Assembly (NCBI RefSeq): GCF_050467285.1
Contig: NZ_JBCMUN010000011.1
Span: 186,001-250,000 of the forward strand
Source of the DNA: Paenibacillus_E oryzisoli_A
Lineage (GTDB): Bacteria; Bacillota; Bacilli; Paenibacillales; NBRC-103111
Direction: 5' to 3'
Length of the DNA: 64,000 bases
In this document: positions 43,244 through 52,009 of the stretch, one piece after another
Layout: every line of letters starts with the position of its first letter
Numbering within the stretch: position 1 is the stretch's first letter
Position numbers and translations under genes: made by a program
The notes under the pieces: model-generated
Seen by the model: only the letters and a program-made list of their open reading frames with translations
Told to the model about the DNA's origin: nothing
The model's database searches: none

Positions 43244-43292
43244 AAAAGGCTGACGATTCCTTTGCCAAAGCATGAGGAGTCGTCAGCCTTTT
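43244..43292 (-). terminator. Bidirectional terminator after the RCC1/SLH gene
   Basis: Long stem AAAGGCTGACGA-TCCT/AGGA-TCGTCAGCCTTTT with A- and T-rich flanks on both sides; it would stop the RCC1/SLH gene transcript. Confidence 0.8.
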
Positions 43293-43313
43293 AGATTGTA
43301 AACCACGAAATAA

Positions 43314-46300
43314 TCAAGGTTGAATCGTGTCAATGAGGTTCGCCTTAACCAACATCCTGTACACGATAGCCGCTGTCTCCGCCCTCGTCATCTCCCGCCC
43401 CAGCATCAGTTTCGCATGGGAGCCTTGGATGAGCCCACTGGTTACGGTGGCGACAACCGCTTGTTCGGCCCAGGCATGAACGGAGGTGCCGTCGACAAAC
43501 GGAGACAATGTCGCTTGTATGTCGGAGCTGCTAAAGTTCGTATCCAGTCCGGCAAGCTTCATCGCCCTGTAGATCATTGCAATTGCTTCTTCACGTGTGA
43601 TGGTACGATTTGGGTGGAAGGTGCCGTCGGCATCCCCTTCAATCAGCCCAAACGAAAGAGCTGCTGCGATGGACTCGCTGTACCACGCATCCTCTTCCAC
43701 ATCCGTGAACGCCGGAATTGTGCTCATCGAATTCGCCAACCCTAGGGCTCGAACGAGAATCGCAGTAAATTCTGAACGGGTGATAGAAGCATCTGGATGA
43801 AAATCATATTGATCCATACCGCTCACGACCATTCGCGCCCCCAAATCGTTCACGACGTCCTTCGCCCAATGGGACGCGACATCCTCGAATCCGATCGAAT
43901 TCGCAATGAGCGCATACATACTGTTGGTTCGACTGCTCACAACGGCAACTGACTTGCCCTGCCGAGTCGTAAAACGAGTAGGAACGTGTTCCATCGTCCC
44001 GTCTGCTTCAATTCTCACAGCGGTGGTCACCGCGCTTGAACTCACGCCTTCCGGAAGCGGAAGCTCTCTCTCCACATAGGCGTTGAACGCCTTTATTTGT
44101 ATCTCCTTGCCGTGATATGAAATTGCTACCGTAAAGTCTACAGGCGAGCCAACTACCGTCACGTTCTCGTTCCCGGTCTGGGCAGATCTACTTTTCGCAA
44201 TATCGAGGTGAAAGACCATATCGGCTGGAGATGCCTGCTCTCCGAATGATTTCGTCCATGTATCAAGCATGATCTCTCCCATGGGGAGCTTATAATTGCC
44301 GTTTACCGTTTGCACAATAAGCATCCCCTGCTTGTTCACCAGATCTGCTGCAGCATTCCCGTTCAGAACCAAGGACACTTTGTCAACCTGTTGCGTAACA
44401 GAAATGACAACTTCTGGTCGTTCGTCCTTCTCTTCGAGCTGCTCCTGCCATTTATCGGTATCCATGTACACGGTCATCTCAGCCTGATTCTGTGAGATGG
44501 AAACATCATGAATCAGGTCCTGATCTTGACCATCCACGGTCACACGCAGTCCCGCGTAAGTTTCTAACGACTTCTCTGTATTTTCATCTGCTGATGGGAT
44601 GCCTGTTTCCGTATCAGAATCTCCTCCATCGCTCGAGTCGTCTACCGAATCTGCGAGCCACTTCGCATACAGTTCCACATTTTCAGCACCCATGCTAAAA
44701 GTATCTCCGGCCACATAGGCCGTTCCGCTGCCATCCTTCTGCGTATTCCATCCCGCAAAGGTGTAGCCGGGGTTCCTCAGATTCCCCGTATTACCTAGCA
44801 CCGTGACCGGCATTCCTTGCTCGTACGCATTGCTATCTATCGGTACAGCGCCTGTCCCGCCATAAACCACATAAGTAACCGTGTAGGTCGGATTCTGTGT
44901 CCATTTCGCATATAACGCCACATTCTCCGTGCCGATGGTAAATGTGGCCCCCGCCATAAACGTCGTTCCATTGCCATCTTTCTGCGTATTCCATCCCGCA
45001 AACGTGTAGCCGGGCCTCGTCAGGTTCCCCGTATTGCCAAGCACCGTGACCGGCATCCCCTGTTCATACGCATTGCTATCGATCGGTACAGCGCCTGTGC
45101 CATCATATACGACGTAGGTAACCGTGTAGGTTGGGTTCTGCGTCCACTTGGCATACAGCTCCACATCCGCTGCACCTATGTTAAAATCCGCTCCCACGGC
45201 GTACGTCGTCCCATTTCCGTCCGCCTGCGTATTCCACCCGGCAAAGGTATAGCCAGGTCTCAACAGATCTCCACTTCCTAATGCGGTAACCGTCTCGCCT
45301 TGATAATACACATTTGCATCTGTCGGTACGGTTCCTGTTCCGCCATTCGTATGATAGGTGACAGAGAAAGTCGGAATGGCTAAAGTCCGAATGGCCACCT
45401 TATTGTAAATACTTTTATTGCCGTCCTTGTCTTTCACAATCACAATGAATGTGTAGGATTGACCGTCATAGAGGTCTGTGACTTGCTTGTTGTCCATATC
45501 CCGCTCATAGGTACCGATTCGAATGCCGCTGGATTCAACGGCGCTGACGGTTGCTGCCGTTCTGCTGCCGATTTGATAGACCTGGTATGCCAATTCTTCC
45601 TGCTTGCTGAGATTGTCGGTTGCTTTCTGCCAAGACAATGTAACGCCTGTTTCCGTAATGTCGGTGGGGGTAATGTCCGGATTGGTAATGGCAGGCGGAG
45701 TCAGATCCAATACGGCCGCATTGCGAACCGGCACCGTCCGGCTTTCTCTCGTTTTATCCCCTAGTTCTCCATATCCGTTATAGCCCCAGGCCCAGATTTC
45801 CCCGCCCGACTGCATGGCCGTACCATTGTAACCGCCCCCGCCCAGGGCGACCACATCCGTTAACCCGCTTACTTGCACGGGACTTAATCTCGTCGTCGTC
45901 GTCCCATCACCCAACTGACCATAATTGTTATAGCCCCAGCTCCACACCGTTCCATCTTCCTTCAGCGCATAGCTAAAATGAGTGCCTGCCGCAACGCTCT
46001 TCACATGGTCCAGGCCTGTAACTTGAACGGGGATGACCCGGGTTGTGGTAGTTCCGTCACCTAACGTTCCGTACGTATTTCTCCCCCACGTCCAGACCGT
46101 TCCGTCTTCCTTCACAGCCATGCTGTGATGATCTCCTGCGGCGATGGCCTTTACACCACTTATACTCACTTGATAGGGAGTGGTGCGGTCTGCGGAGATC
46201 CCGCCTCCAGACTCGCCGTACGAATTTCTTCCCCATGCCCATACCGTTCCGTCCGACTTCAAGGCCAGGCTGTGATAGCCTGCATTGACCAGGGTTACGA

Positions 46301-46856
46301 CATCTGTCAAACCAACCACTTGCACCGGCAGCTGTCTTTGTGTCGTTGTTCCGTCGCCTAACTCCCCGTTGTCGTTCCTTCCCCATGCCCATACAGTCCC
46401 ATCGTTCTTCAACGCCAAGACATGGTAACCGAGGCCCGTGGACACAGCGGTCACCCCGCTAATCCCGCTGACCTGCACGGGGAGCGTTCGGTTCATAAGC
46501 GTACCGTCACCTAACTGGCCGTTTCCATTCAAGCCCCACGCCCACAACGTCCCGTCTTCCTTAATCGCGTAGTTGCTCATAATGCTGGTTGCGATCTGCT
46601 TAACGTGATCCAGATTCCTTATCAACACCGGCCAAGTAGAGTATGTCCCTGTATCATAGGCTAATTGGCCCTTTTCATTTCGCCCCCATGCCCATACCGT
46701 CCCGTCGCTCAGAAGGACTGCGCTATGGTAATAACCGGTTGCCAGCTGCGGGGCAACGACATCATCCGCGGCATGCGCGGACTTCATCGGAGCCATGGGA
46801 ATGAATCCTAAAAGAACAACGAGTACGATGATCATTTTGTTAAGTCGGTTTAGCAT
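43314..46856 (-). CDS. SLH-anchored protein with seven RCC1 repeats and three InlB-like repeats
   Basis: About 1,180 residues. Signal peptide (ending near AHAADDV), then seven RCC1-like repeats (about 35-380, each with GTVWAWGRN ... GDGT), enough for one complete seven-bladed propeller. An FN3-like region follows, then three InlB B-repeats (about 500-750, each with GYTFAGWNTQ and ending LYAKW), a beta-rich domain, and three SLH repeats (FEDVASHWAKDV, FTDVEEDAWYSE, FVDGTSVHAWAE). It should be exported and bound to the cell wall. The propeller is the likely ligand-binding part. The ATG at 46856 has GGAGG upstream. Confidence 0.9.
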   Translation of the reverse strand: MLNRLNKMIIVLVVLLGFIPMAPMKSAHAADDVVAPQLATGYYHSAVLLSDGTVWAWGRNEKGQLAYDTGTYSTWPVLIRNLDHVKQIATSIMSNYAIKEDGTLWAWGLNGNGQLGDGTLMNRTLPVQVSGISGVTAVSTGLGYHVLALKNDGTVWAWGRNDNGELGDGTTTQRQLPVQVVGLTDVVTLVNAGYHSLALKSDGTVWAWGRNSYGESGGGISADRTTPYQVSISGVKAIAAGDHHSMAVKEDGTVWTWGRNTYGTLGDGTTTTRVIPVQVTGLDHVKSVAAGTHFSYALKEDGTVWSWGYNNYGQLGDGTTTTRLSPVQVSGLTDVVALGGGGYNGTAMQSGGEIWAWGYNGYGELGDKTRESRTVPVRNAAVLDLTPPAITNPDITPTDITETGVTLSWQKATDNLSKQEELAYQVYQIGSRTAATVSAVESSGIRIGTYERDMDNKQVTDLYDGQSYTFIVIVKDKDGNKSIYNKVAIRTLAIPTFSVTYHTNGGTGTVPTDANVYYQGETVTALGSGDLLRPGYTFAGWNTQADGNGTTYAVGADFNIGAADVELYAKWTQNPTYTVTYVVYDGTGAVPIDSNAYEQGMPVTVLGNTGNLTRPGYTFAGWNTQKDGNGTTFMAGATFTIGTENVALYAKWTQNPTYTVTYVVYGGTGAVPIDSNAYEQGMPVTVLGNTGNLRNPGYTFAGWNTQKDGSGTAYVAGDTFSMGAENVELYAKWLADSVDDSSDGGDSDTETGIPSADENTEKSLETYAGLRVTVDGQDQDLIHDVSISQNQAEMTVYMDTDKWQEQLEEKDERPEVVISVTQQVDKVSLVLNGNAAADLVNKQGMLIVQTVNGNYKLPMGEIMLDTWTKSFGEQASPADMVFHLDIAKSRSAQTGNENVTVVGSPVDFTVAISYHGKEIQIKAFNAYVERELPLPEGVSSSAVTTAVRIEADGTMEHVPTRFTTRQGKSVAVVSSRTNSMYALIANSIGFEDVASHWAKDVVNDLGARMVVSGMDQYDFHPDASITRSEFTAILVRALGLANSMSTIPAFTDVEEDAWYSESIAAALSFGLIEGDADGTFHPNRTITREEAIAMIYRAMKLAGLDTNFSSSDIQATLSPFVDGTSVHAWAEQAVVATVTSGLIQGSHAKLMLGREMTRAETAAIVYRMLVKANLIDTIQP

Positions 46857-46937
46857 AGGTACCTCCATGGCCTTAGCGCTTTTGTACAATCCACCCCCAT
46901 TTTACAAATTCCTGACATCCGGCACGATTGACGAATG

Positions 46938-46966
46938 TTAACTTCGCGCTACTTTTTTCGTATAAT
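46938..46966 (+). promoter_or_regulatory. Promoter of the MalT-like regulator
   Basis: -10 TATAAT (46961-46966) with -35 TTAACT (46938-46943) at 17 bases. It lies in the divergent gap with the RCC1/SLH gene. Confidence 0.6.
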
Positions 46967-47022
46967 GAAGCCATGCAACCATTCAAACTTGCGAATGAGA
47001 TTTCGCGATTGGGGAGGATTTC

Positions 47023-49632
47023 ATGAACAGCCAACCGGCCCCCATCTTGTTAAAAGCCAAAACCACCTATCCCGCTCTGAAAGAGACCCTGATCAAACGG
47101 GACAGGCTCCTTACAGCCATGACAGCGGGATTGCAAGGCCGGCTCACCCTCGTCTGTGCGCCAGCCGGCTTTGGGAAAACAACGCTGCTCACCCAGTGGG
47201 CACACAGCCAGCAGCAAGCTCCGGCTTGGCTGTCTCTCGACGAGCTGGATAACGATCTTGTCCGATTTTGGCGGTATGTGGTTCATGCGCTTACAGCCGT
47301 TGTGCCAGAAGCGGTCGCTCAGCGGATTGCACCCCTGATCGAAACTTTACCAAATGTATCCATTAACACTTTCCTGGATGCCCTCTTGAATGAGCTATAC
47401 ATCCTTTCAGAAACAGCGGTGCTGATGCTAGACGATTACCAACGGATACGGAACGAGCATATCCATAGCAGTCTTTCCTATTTCATCGACTATTTGCCGC
47501 AGCCGCTGCATGTCCTGATTGCTAGCCGGAACGAGCTTCCTTTTCCCACTGTCCATTGGTTGGCACGCGAGGAATACACCGCGATTGATGTATCACAGCT
47601 TCAATTTACACCGAGTGAGACCGCATTATTTTTCCAGGCAATGTCTAGTCCGGGGCTGTCCCCCGATCAAATCGAACAATTGACACTGCGGACAGAGGGC
47701 TGGGTGACCGCTTTAAAGTTAATTATGTTGAACCTTCGTGCCGGGACTCCGGTTTCTGACTATGTACTGGGGTTTAACGGAAATTACCGGGACGTCGCCG
47801 ATTATTTATTCCATGAGGTCGTGTCCAGGCTGCCTGCGGATATTTACCATTTTCTCCTTCAAACTTCTGTCCTGGATCGTATGGATGCCATCCTCTGCCA
47901 TGCCGTCACGCAAGAAACGAATAGTGTACAGCTCCTAGAGCAGCTTAAAAACCTAAATCTGTTTATGGTGCCCCTTGACGAACAGAACAACTGGTTTCGC
48001 TACCATCACCTATTCGCGCAATACTTGCAGGAGTTGGCCAAAAAGAACCACCCGGAGCTTTGGTACCGCGCCAATCGGCTCGCAAGCACGTGTCTGGCTG
48101 AGCGCAGTTTTATGGAGGAAGCCATCCATCATGCCATCGCGGCGGAAGATTTCGAGCTGATGCAAACTCATTTGGAGCGGCATCTGCCGACGGTGCTGAA
48201 CAAAGGGGAAGTGTCGACGCTGCTGTACTGGTTCCAGTGCATTCCTGCGGACACCGCGACGTCCCCTGAACTGGCTCTCTTCTATGCCTTCGTTCTCGTC
48301 CTGACCGGACAGTTGGGACAAGCCGAACAGGAGCTGGAACGCATGGAGCGAATCGGTACAACGATGGAGCAAACGGAGAGATGGGAGCAGTTACAAAGCG
48401 GCATCCTCTTTGTAAGATCCAACTTAGTGTTTTTAAACGGGGATTTTGACAGGTGGTTCGCCTTTGCGGAAGGCATCCTGGATCGGATCCTGCCGGCCAA
48501 TCCAACCTATTACAATTTTAACTATAATACGACCGAGCCTCTGGTAAGACGCACAGCTATCGGTCTCAAAGGCGCCCTCTCGCAGGATACCGAAACCATC
48601 GGCAACCTGTTCATGGGCGTTCTGGAATCCCACGGATGGCAGGAATCTCTCCTTAATTTGTACGTCAAACAGTCGCTCTACGAGGGCTACTACGAGTGGA
48701 ACAGGTTGGAGCAATGCCGTGAACTGATCCCGGTTCTCAAGCGAGCGGCCATGAGCTGCCACATTCCCGGGCTGTTGATTCCGCTCTGCCTGACCGAAGC
48801 CCGTATCCATCTCGCCGAGGGTCGAAGTCAACTGGCCCATGATGTCATTGATGAGGCGCTGCTGGCCTGCAAGAAGATGGATACACACTGGATCGATGCG
48901 CTGCGGGCTTGCAAGGTTCGCTTCTATGTACAGGACGGGCAGATTTCTCAGGCCAAAAAAGAAATGGCTCGTCTCGGGCTAACCACCAAGGACAAGCCTA
49001 CGTTCAATAAAGAGTTCGAATTCATTTCACTCTGCCGCCTCTTAGGAAAACAGCGCAAAGAGACCGAAGCGCTCCGGCTGTTGGAACAGCTGTGGCCTCA
49101 GTCTGAGCGAGAGCAGCTCTATTCAAGTCTGGTAGAAATTGCGAACCTGCAAGCCTTGCTAGAAGCTCAGCGCGGACAGCGAAGCGCTGCACTGCTGTAT
49201 GTTCACAAAGCGCTGGTTATTGGTGAGTCATTCGGTTACATTCGGAGCTTCCTTGATGAGGGAGCGGCTATGGCCGAGCTGTTGTCCGCCTATCTAAGCA
49301 GCGACGATACGGCACTCAGCTCTTCGAGCCGCGTATCCGAGGCATACGTCCGCATGCTGCTGGATTTGTTTCCTAAGCTGTCCAAGCCGTATCTGACACC
49401 CGCTCCTCTCCTGGACATACAACTAACCAGGAGAGAAAGCGATCTCTTGCGCCTGATCCAACAAGGCGCGTCGAATAAACAAATTGCTGCAGCCCTCGCT
49501 TTAACCGAGGGCACCGTGCGGATCTACCTTTCTCGCCTGTACGAGAAACTCGGCGTCTCCTCGCGTACCCAGGCCTTGGCTGCGTCGCAGGATTTAAGTT
49601 TGTTAAAAAATATCCCGTTAATGCCTGATTAA
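47023..49632 (+). CDS. LuxR-family regulator with MalT-like STAND ATPase domain
   Basis: 869 residues. An N-terminal NTPase has Walker A APAGFGKTTLLTQW (about residue 50) and Walker B-like AVLMLDDYQRI (near 140); a long TPR-like helical middle follows; the C-terminus is a LuxR helix-turn-helix (TRRESDLLRLIQQGASNKQIAAALALTEGTVRIYLSRLYEKLG). These proteins bind ATP and a sugar-type inducer, then activate promoters. GGGGAGG lies before the ATG. It is divergent from the RCC1/SLH gene, its likely target. Confidence 0.93.
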   Translation: MNSQPAPILLKAKTTYPALKETLIKRDRLLTAMTAGLQGRLTLVCAPAGFGKTTLLTQWAHSQQQAPAWLSLDELDNDLVRFWRYVVHALTAVVPEAVAQRIAPLIETLPNVSINTFLDALLNELYILSETAVLMLDDYQRIRNEHIHSSLSYFIDYLPQPLHVLIASRNELPFPTVHWLAREEYTAIDVSQLQFTPSETALFFQAMSSPGLSPDQIEQLTLRTEGWVTALKLIMLNLRAGTPVSDYVLGFNGNYRDVADYLFHEVVSRLPADIYHFLLQTSVLDRMDAILCHAVTQETNSVQLLEQLKNLNLFMVPLDEQNNWFRYHHLFAQYLQELAKKNHPELWYRANRLASTCLAERSFMEEAIHHAIAAEDFELMQTHLERHLPTVLNKGEVSTLLYWFQCIPADTATSPELALFYAFVLVLTGQLGQAEQELERMERIGTTMEQTERWEQLQSGILFVRSNLVFLNGDFDRWFAFAEGILDRILPANPTYYNFNYNTTEPLVRRTAIGLKGALSQDTETIGNLFMGVLESHGWQESLLNLYVKQSLYEGYYEWNRLEQCRELIPVLKRAAMSCHIPGLLIPLCLTEARIHLAEGRSQLAHDVIDEALLACKKMDTHWIDALRACKVRFYVQDGQISQAKKEMARLGLTTKDKPTFNKEFEFISLCRLLGKQRKETEALRLLEQLWPQSEREQLYSSLVEIANLQALLEAQRGQRSAALLYVHKALVIGESFGYIRSFLDEGAAMAELLSAYLSSDDTALSSSSRVSEAYVRMLLDLFPKLSKPYLTPAPLLDIQLTRRESDLLRLIQQGASNKQIAAALALTEGTVRIYLSRLYEKLGVSSRTQALAASQDLSLLKNIPLMPD

Positions 49633-49646
49633 TGCATTAACGGGAT
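49612..49646. terminator. Hairpin overlapping the end of the LuxR gene
   Basis: Perfect 13-base inverted repeat ATCCCGTTAATGC/GCATTAACGGGAT that includes the stop codon. A T-run is on the minus strand side, so it also suits the end of the remnant gene on the minus strand. The duplicated 141-bp fragment begins at its right arm. Confidence 0.65.
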
Positions 49647-49869
49647 TGCTTCAATATTCTCCTTTAATAACGAAGAACGAACCTCGAATGGTCCCAGCTA
49701 GTTTGGACTTCTGTCTTGCAAATTTGAACTTCTTCTCTTCCAATTCCTTAGGTACTTCCATCCCTTCAGATAGCTTAAACCCTACCAACTTGGCAAGGCT
49801 TCTTAACCAGCCGACTGCTTTGTACTCGGATTTAGTATAGGTACCCCATAAAGATCCGACAATTGGCAA
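49645..49869 (-). pseudogene. Truncated duplicate of the 60782-61249 gene tail
   Basis: Bases 49645-49785 match 60776-60916 in 139 of 141 positions and encode the last 44 residues (VGFKLSEGMEVPKELEEKKF onward) of the intact gene. Homology stops abruptly at 49785; the next 28 codons read GTYTKSEYKAVGWLRSLAKL, a different sequence that also could be a gene remnant. No ribosome binding site is seen. It is a broken or rearranged copy. Confidence 0.85.
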
Positions 49870-50153
49870 TTCTCAATAGGAGTTTGCAAAATATAAAAGG
49901 TTAACAAATAAAAAGGCAAGACACAAAATGCCTATTGCAAGCTCGCAAAAATTGTTGGATGGGCGGAATCACCCGGATAGAGGAACGGTTCAGCGGCTTG
50001 GCAGAATCAAGGGGAGCCGCCATGGGCAGCTCATTTTGGTTATTCTAACTCGTCGGCTTAACGACCATCAGCACGGTTATGGCTAAAGACAGCAAGCTTC
50101 CGCATCGCTAGCACGACATCTGCGGATATTTCATGATCTTGGCTTTCCAACGG
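49870..50153. other. Intergenic region without recognised feature
   Basis: About 280 bases between the gene remnant and the end of the second sugar operon. I see no gene, terminator or clear repeat; it may contain degraded sequence related to the remnant. Confidence 0.4.
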
Positions 50154-50987
50154 TCACCCTTTAATCGATCCGGATACACCTTCGATAAAATATCGTTGCA
50201 ACGAAATAAAAACAATTATGACGGGAATTAAGGATATAGCAGCTCCTGCGCACATGCCCACCCAATCGATCGAATGCTCGCCAACAAAGGAAAACATGCC
50301 GACAGCCAGTGTACGAAGGTTTGGTTTGCTCAAAGTAAACACCAAAGGAATAAGAAAAGCGTTCCACGCCCAAATAAATTGCATGATCGCCGTGGTGGCG
50401 ATCATCGGCTTCGCAAGCGGCAGCATGACTTGCAGAAACGTGCGGACATATCCGCATCCGTCCATTTCCGCGGCCTCTTCCAATTCATTGGGAAGCTTCT
50501 GGAAATAAGTCATGAACAACAAAATAAACAGAACGTGCGCGCCTGATGATTCGGCCAGAATGACACCGGGAAGCGTGTTCAACAGCCCCAACTGCTTGAT
50601 GATGATGTAAATTGGGATCAGCGTATAGCCCTTAGGAATAAACATGGTCGCCGTAATGGCGCCAATCAGCAAATTTCGTCCGGGGAAGTTTACCCTGCCC
50701 ATCGCATACCCTGTCAACGCGCACATCGCGACGACGATGATAACGCTGGACACCGTGATTATCACTGTATTTGTGAAATAGCCGGAGAAGTTCGCCAAAT
50801 TCCAGGCCCGTGCATAATTTCCCCATTGCGGCACTTCCGGTAAAAGCCGAACGCCTCCATTGATCAATTCCTTATTTGATTTCAACGAAGATAAAATCAT
50901 CCACACGAACGGATAAACCCAAATAACTCCCACTGCCATGAGGAATGCATGCAGTGGCAACTGTCTAAACCTTTGTGTTTTTATCAT
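50154..50987 (-). CDS. Carbohydrate ABC transporter permease, MalG type
   Basis: 277 residues with six predicted membrane helices and the EAA loop (ELEEAAEMDGCGYVRTFLQVMLPLAKP). It pairs with the MalF-type permease encoded upstream. AGGAGGGG precedes the ATG. Last gene of the second sugar operon. Confidence 0.93.
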   Translation of the reverse strand: MIKTQRFRQLPLHAFLMAVGVIWVYPFVWMILSSLKSNKELINGGVRLLPEVPQWGNYARAWNLANFSGYFTNTVIITVSSVIIVVAMCALTGYAMGRVNFPGRNLLIGAITATMFIPKGYTLIPIYIIIKQLGLLNTLPGVILAESSGAHVLFILLFMTYFQKLPNELEEAAEMDGCGYVRTFLQVMLPLAKPMIATTAIMQFIWAWNAFLIPLVFTLSKPNLRTLAVGMFSFVGEHSIDWVGMCAGAAISLIPVIIVFISLQRYFIEGVSGSIKG

Positions 50988-51001
50988 AATTCCCCTCCTA
51001 C

Positions 51002-51916
51002 TTACACCGTTTGTGCGCGTGTTCTTTTAACAAGCCAACCTAGCAGCAGCGCCATTGCAAAAATCGAAATTCCGAACACAATCCCTGCGGCAGAGGCGCG
51101 ACCATAGGCGGGAAAGCCCTGCGTATCGAACGCATAGCGATAAACATACAAATCCATAACGTCCGTACTGAAATACGGCCCGCCTTCCGTCAGCGTCTTG
51201 GCTAGGTCGAAGACGTGCATATTGTGAACCGTACTCAACAGCAAAATCGCGGCGCCGATGGGAAGAAGAAGTGGCACAGTAATGTGGCGAAACGATTGCC
51301 AGGAGCCGCATCCGTCAATGCTGGCGGCTTCATAGATATCCGTCGGCAAAGATTGCAGACCCGCCAGCCAGTAAACCATCATCATCCCGAAAAACTGCCA
51401 GGCGCCAATCACAATCAGCAGAATCATGGCGGAATGAGCGTGACCCAACCAATTAAATGGTTGATCAAGAATGCCGATTTTTATCAGCAGCTCATTGAAG
51501 AACGCATTATTGTTGCCAAAGATCGCCTTCATGACCAGTCCGATAATAGCCGTTGTAGTGATGACCGGCAAAAAATAAAGCACCCTGTAAAAAACGCGTC
51601 CCTTGCGGATGACACGATTGAGCGCTATGGCCATGAGCAGACTGGTCGGCATTAGAATGCATGTCGTTCCAAGCATATAAACAAACGTATTGCCGAAGGC
51701 GTTCCAAAACCATTTGTCATGCAGCACCGCGATATAATTTCCCCAACCCGCAAAATTCTTCAGGGGGCCGATACCGCTCCAATCAAAAAAGGAATAAATA
51801 TAGCTCATAATGATCGGATAAATTGTAAATGCGATAAAAAATGCGAACTGTGGCAGTACGAACAAATAAGACCACCAAATTCGATTCCACTTTCTTCTTC
51901 CTGTACGCCCTTCCAA
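51002..51916 (-). CDS. Carbohydrate ABC transporter permease, MalF type
   Basis: About 304 residues with six membrane helices and the EAA loop (DIYEAASIDGCGSWQSFRHITVPLL). The TTG at 51916 is chosen because AAAGGAG lies 10 bases upstream; the open frame to 51994 runs back through the preceding terminator. It forms the channel with the MalG-type protein. Confidence 0.9.
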   Translation of the reverse strand: MEGRTGRRKWNRIWWSYLFVLPQFAFFIAFTIYPIIMSYIYSFFDWSGIGPLKNFAGWGNYIAVLHDKWFWNAFGNTFVYMLGTTCILMPTSLLMAIALNRVIRKGRVFYRVLYFLPVITTTAIIGLVMKAIFGNNNAFFNELLIKIGILDQPFNWLGHAHSAMILLIVIGAWQFFGMMMVYWLAGLQSLPTDIYEAASIDGCGSWQSFRHITVPLLLPIGAAILLLSTVHNMHVFDLAKTLTEGGPYFSTDVMDLYVYRYAFDTQGFPAYGRASAAGIVFGISIFAMALLLGWLVKRTRAQTV

Positions 51917-51942
51917 TGCCCTTCCACTCCTTTCACATTTCG

Positions 51943-51975
51943 AAAAAAAGGGGCCATGTCCGCACACGGCCCCTC
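51943..51975 (-). terminator. Intercistronic terminator after the binding protein
   Basis: Strong stem AGGGGCC/GGCCCCT followed by seven T on the minus strand. It lies between the binding-protein stop and the MalF-type start, so it must be leaky for the permeases to be expressed. Confidence 0.85.
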
Positions 51976-52009
51976 CACTCAGCATTTCGAGCATCGCACG
52001 GGATTCTCT

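Noticed and set aside
49645..49785. Insertion-sequence end
   Set aside because: The duplicated 141 bp is coding sequence of a neighbour gene. No transposase, terminal repeat or target duplication is seen.
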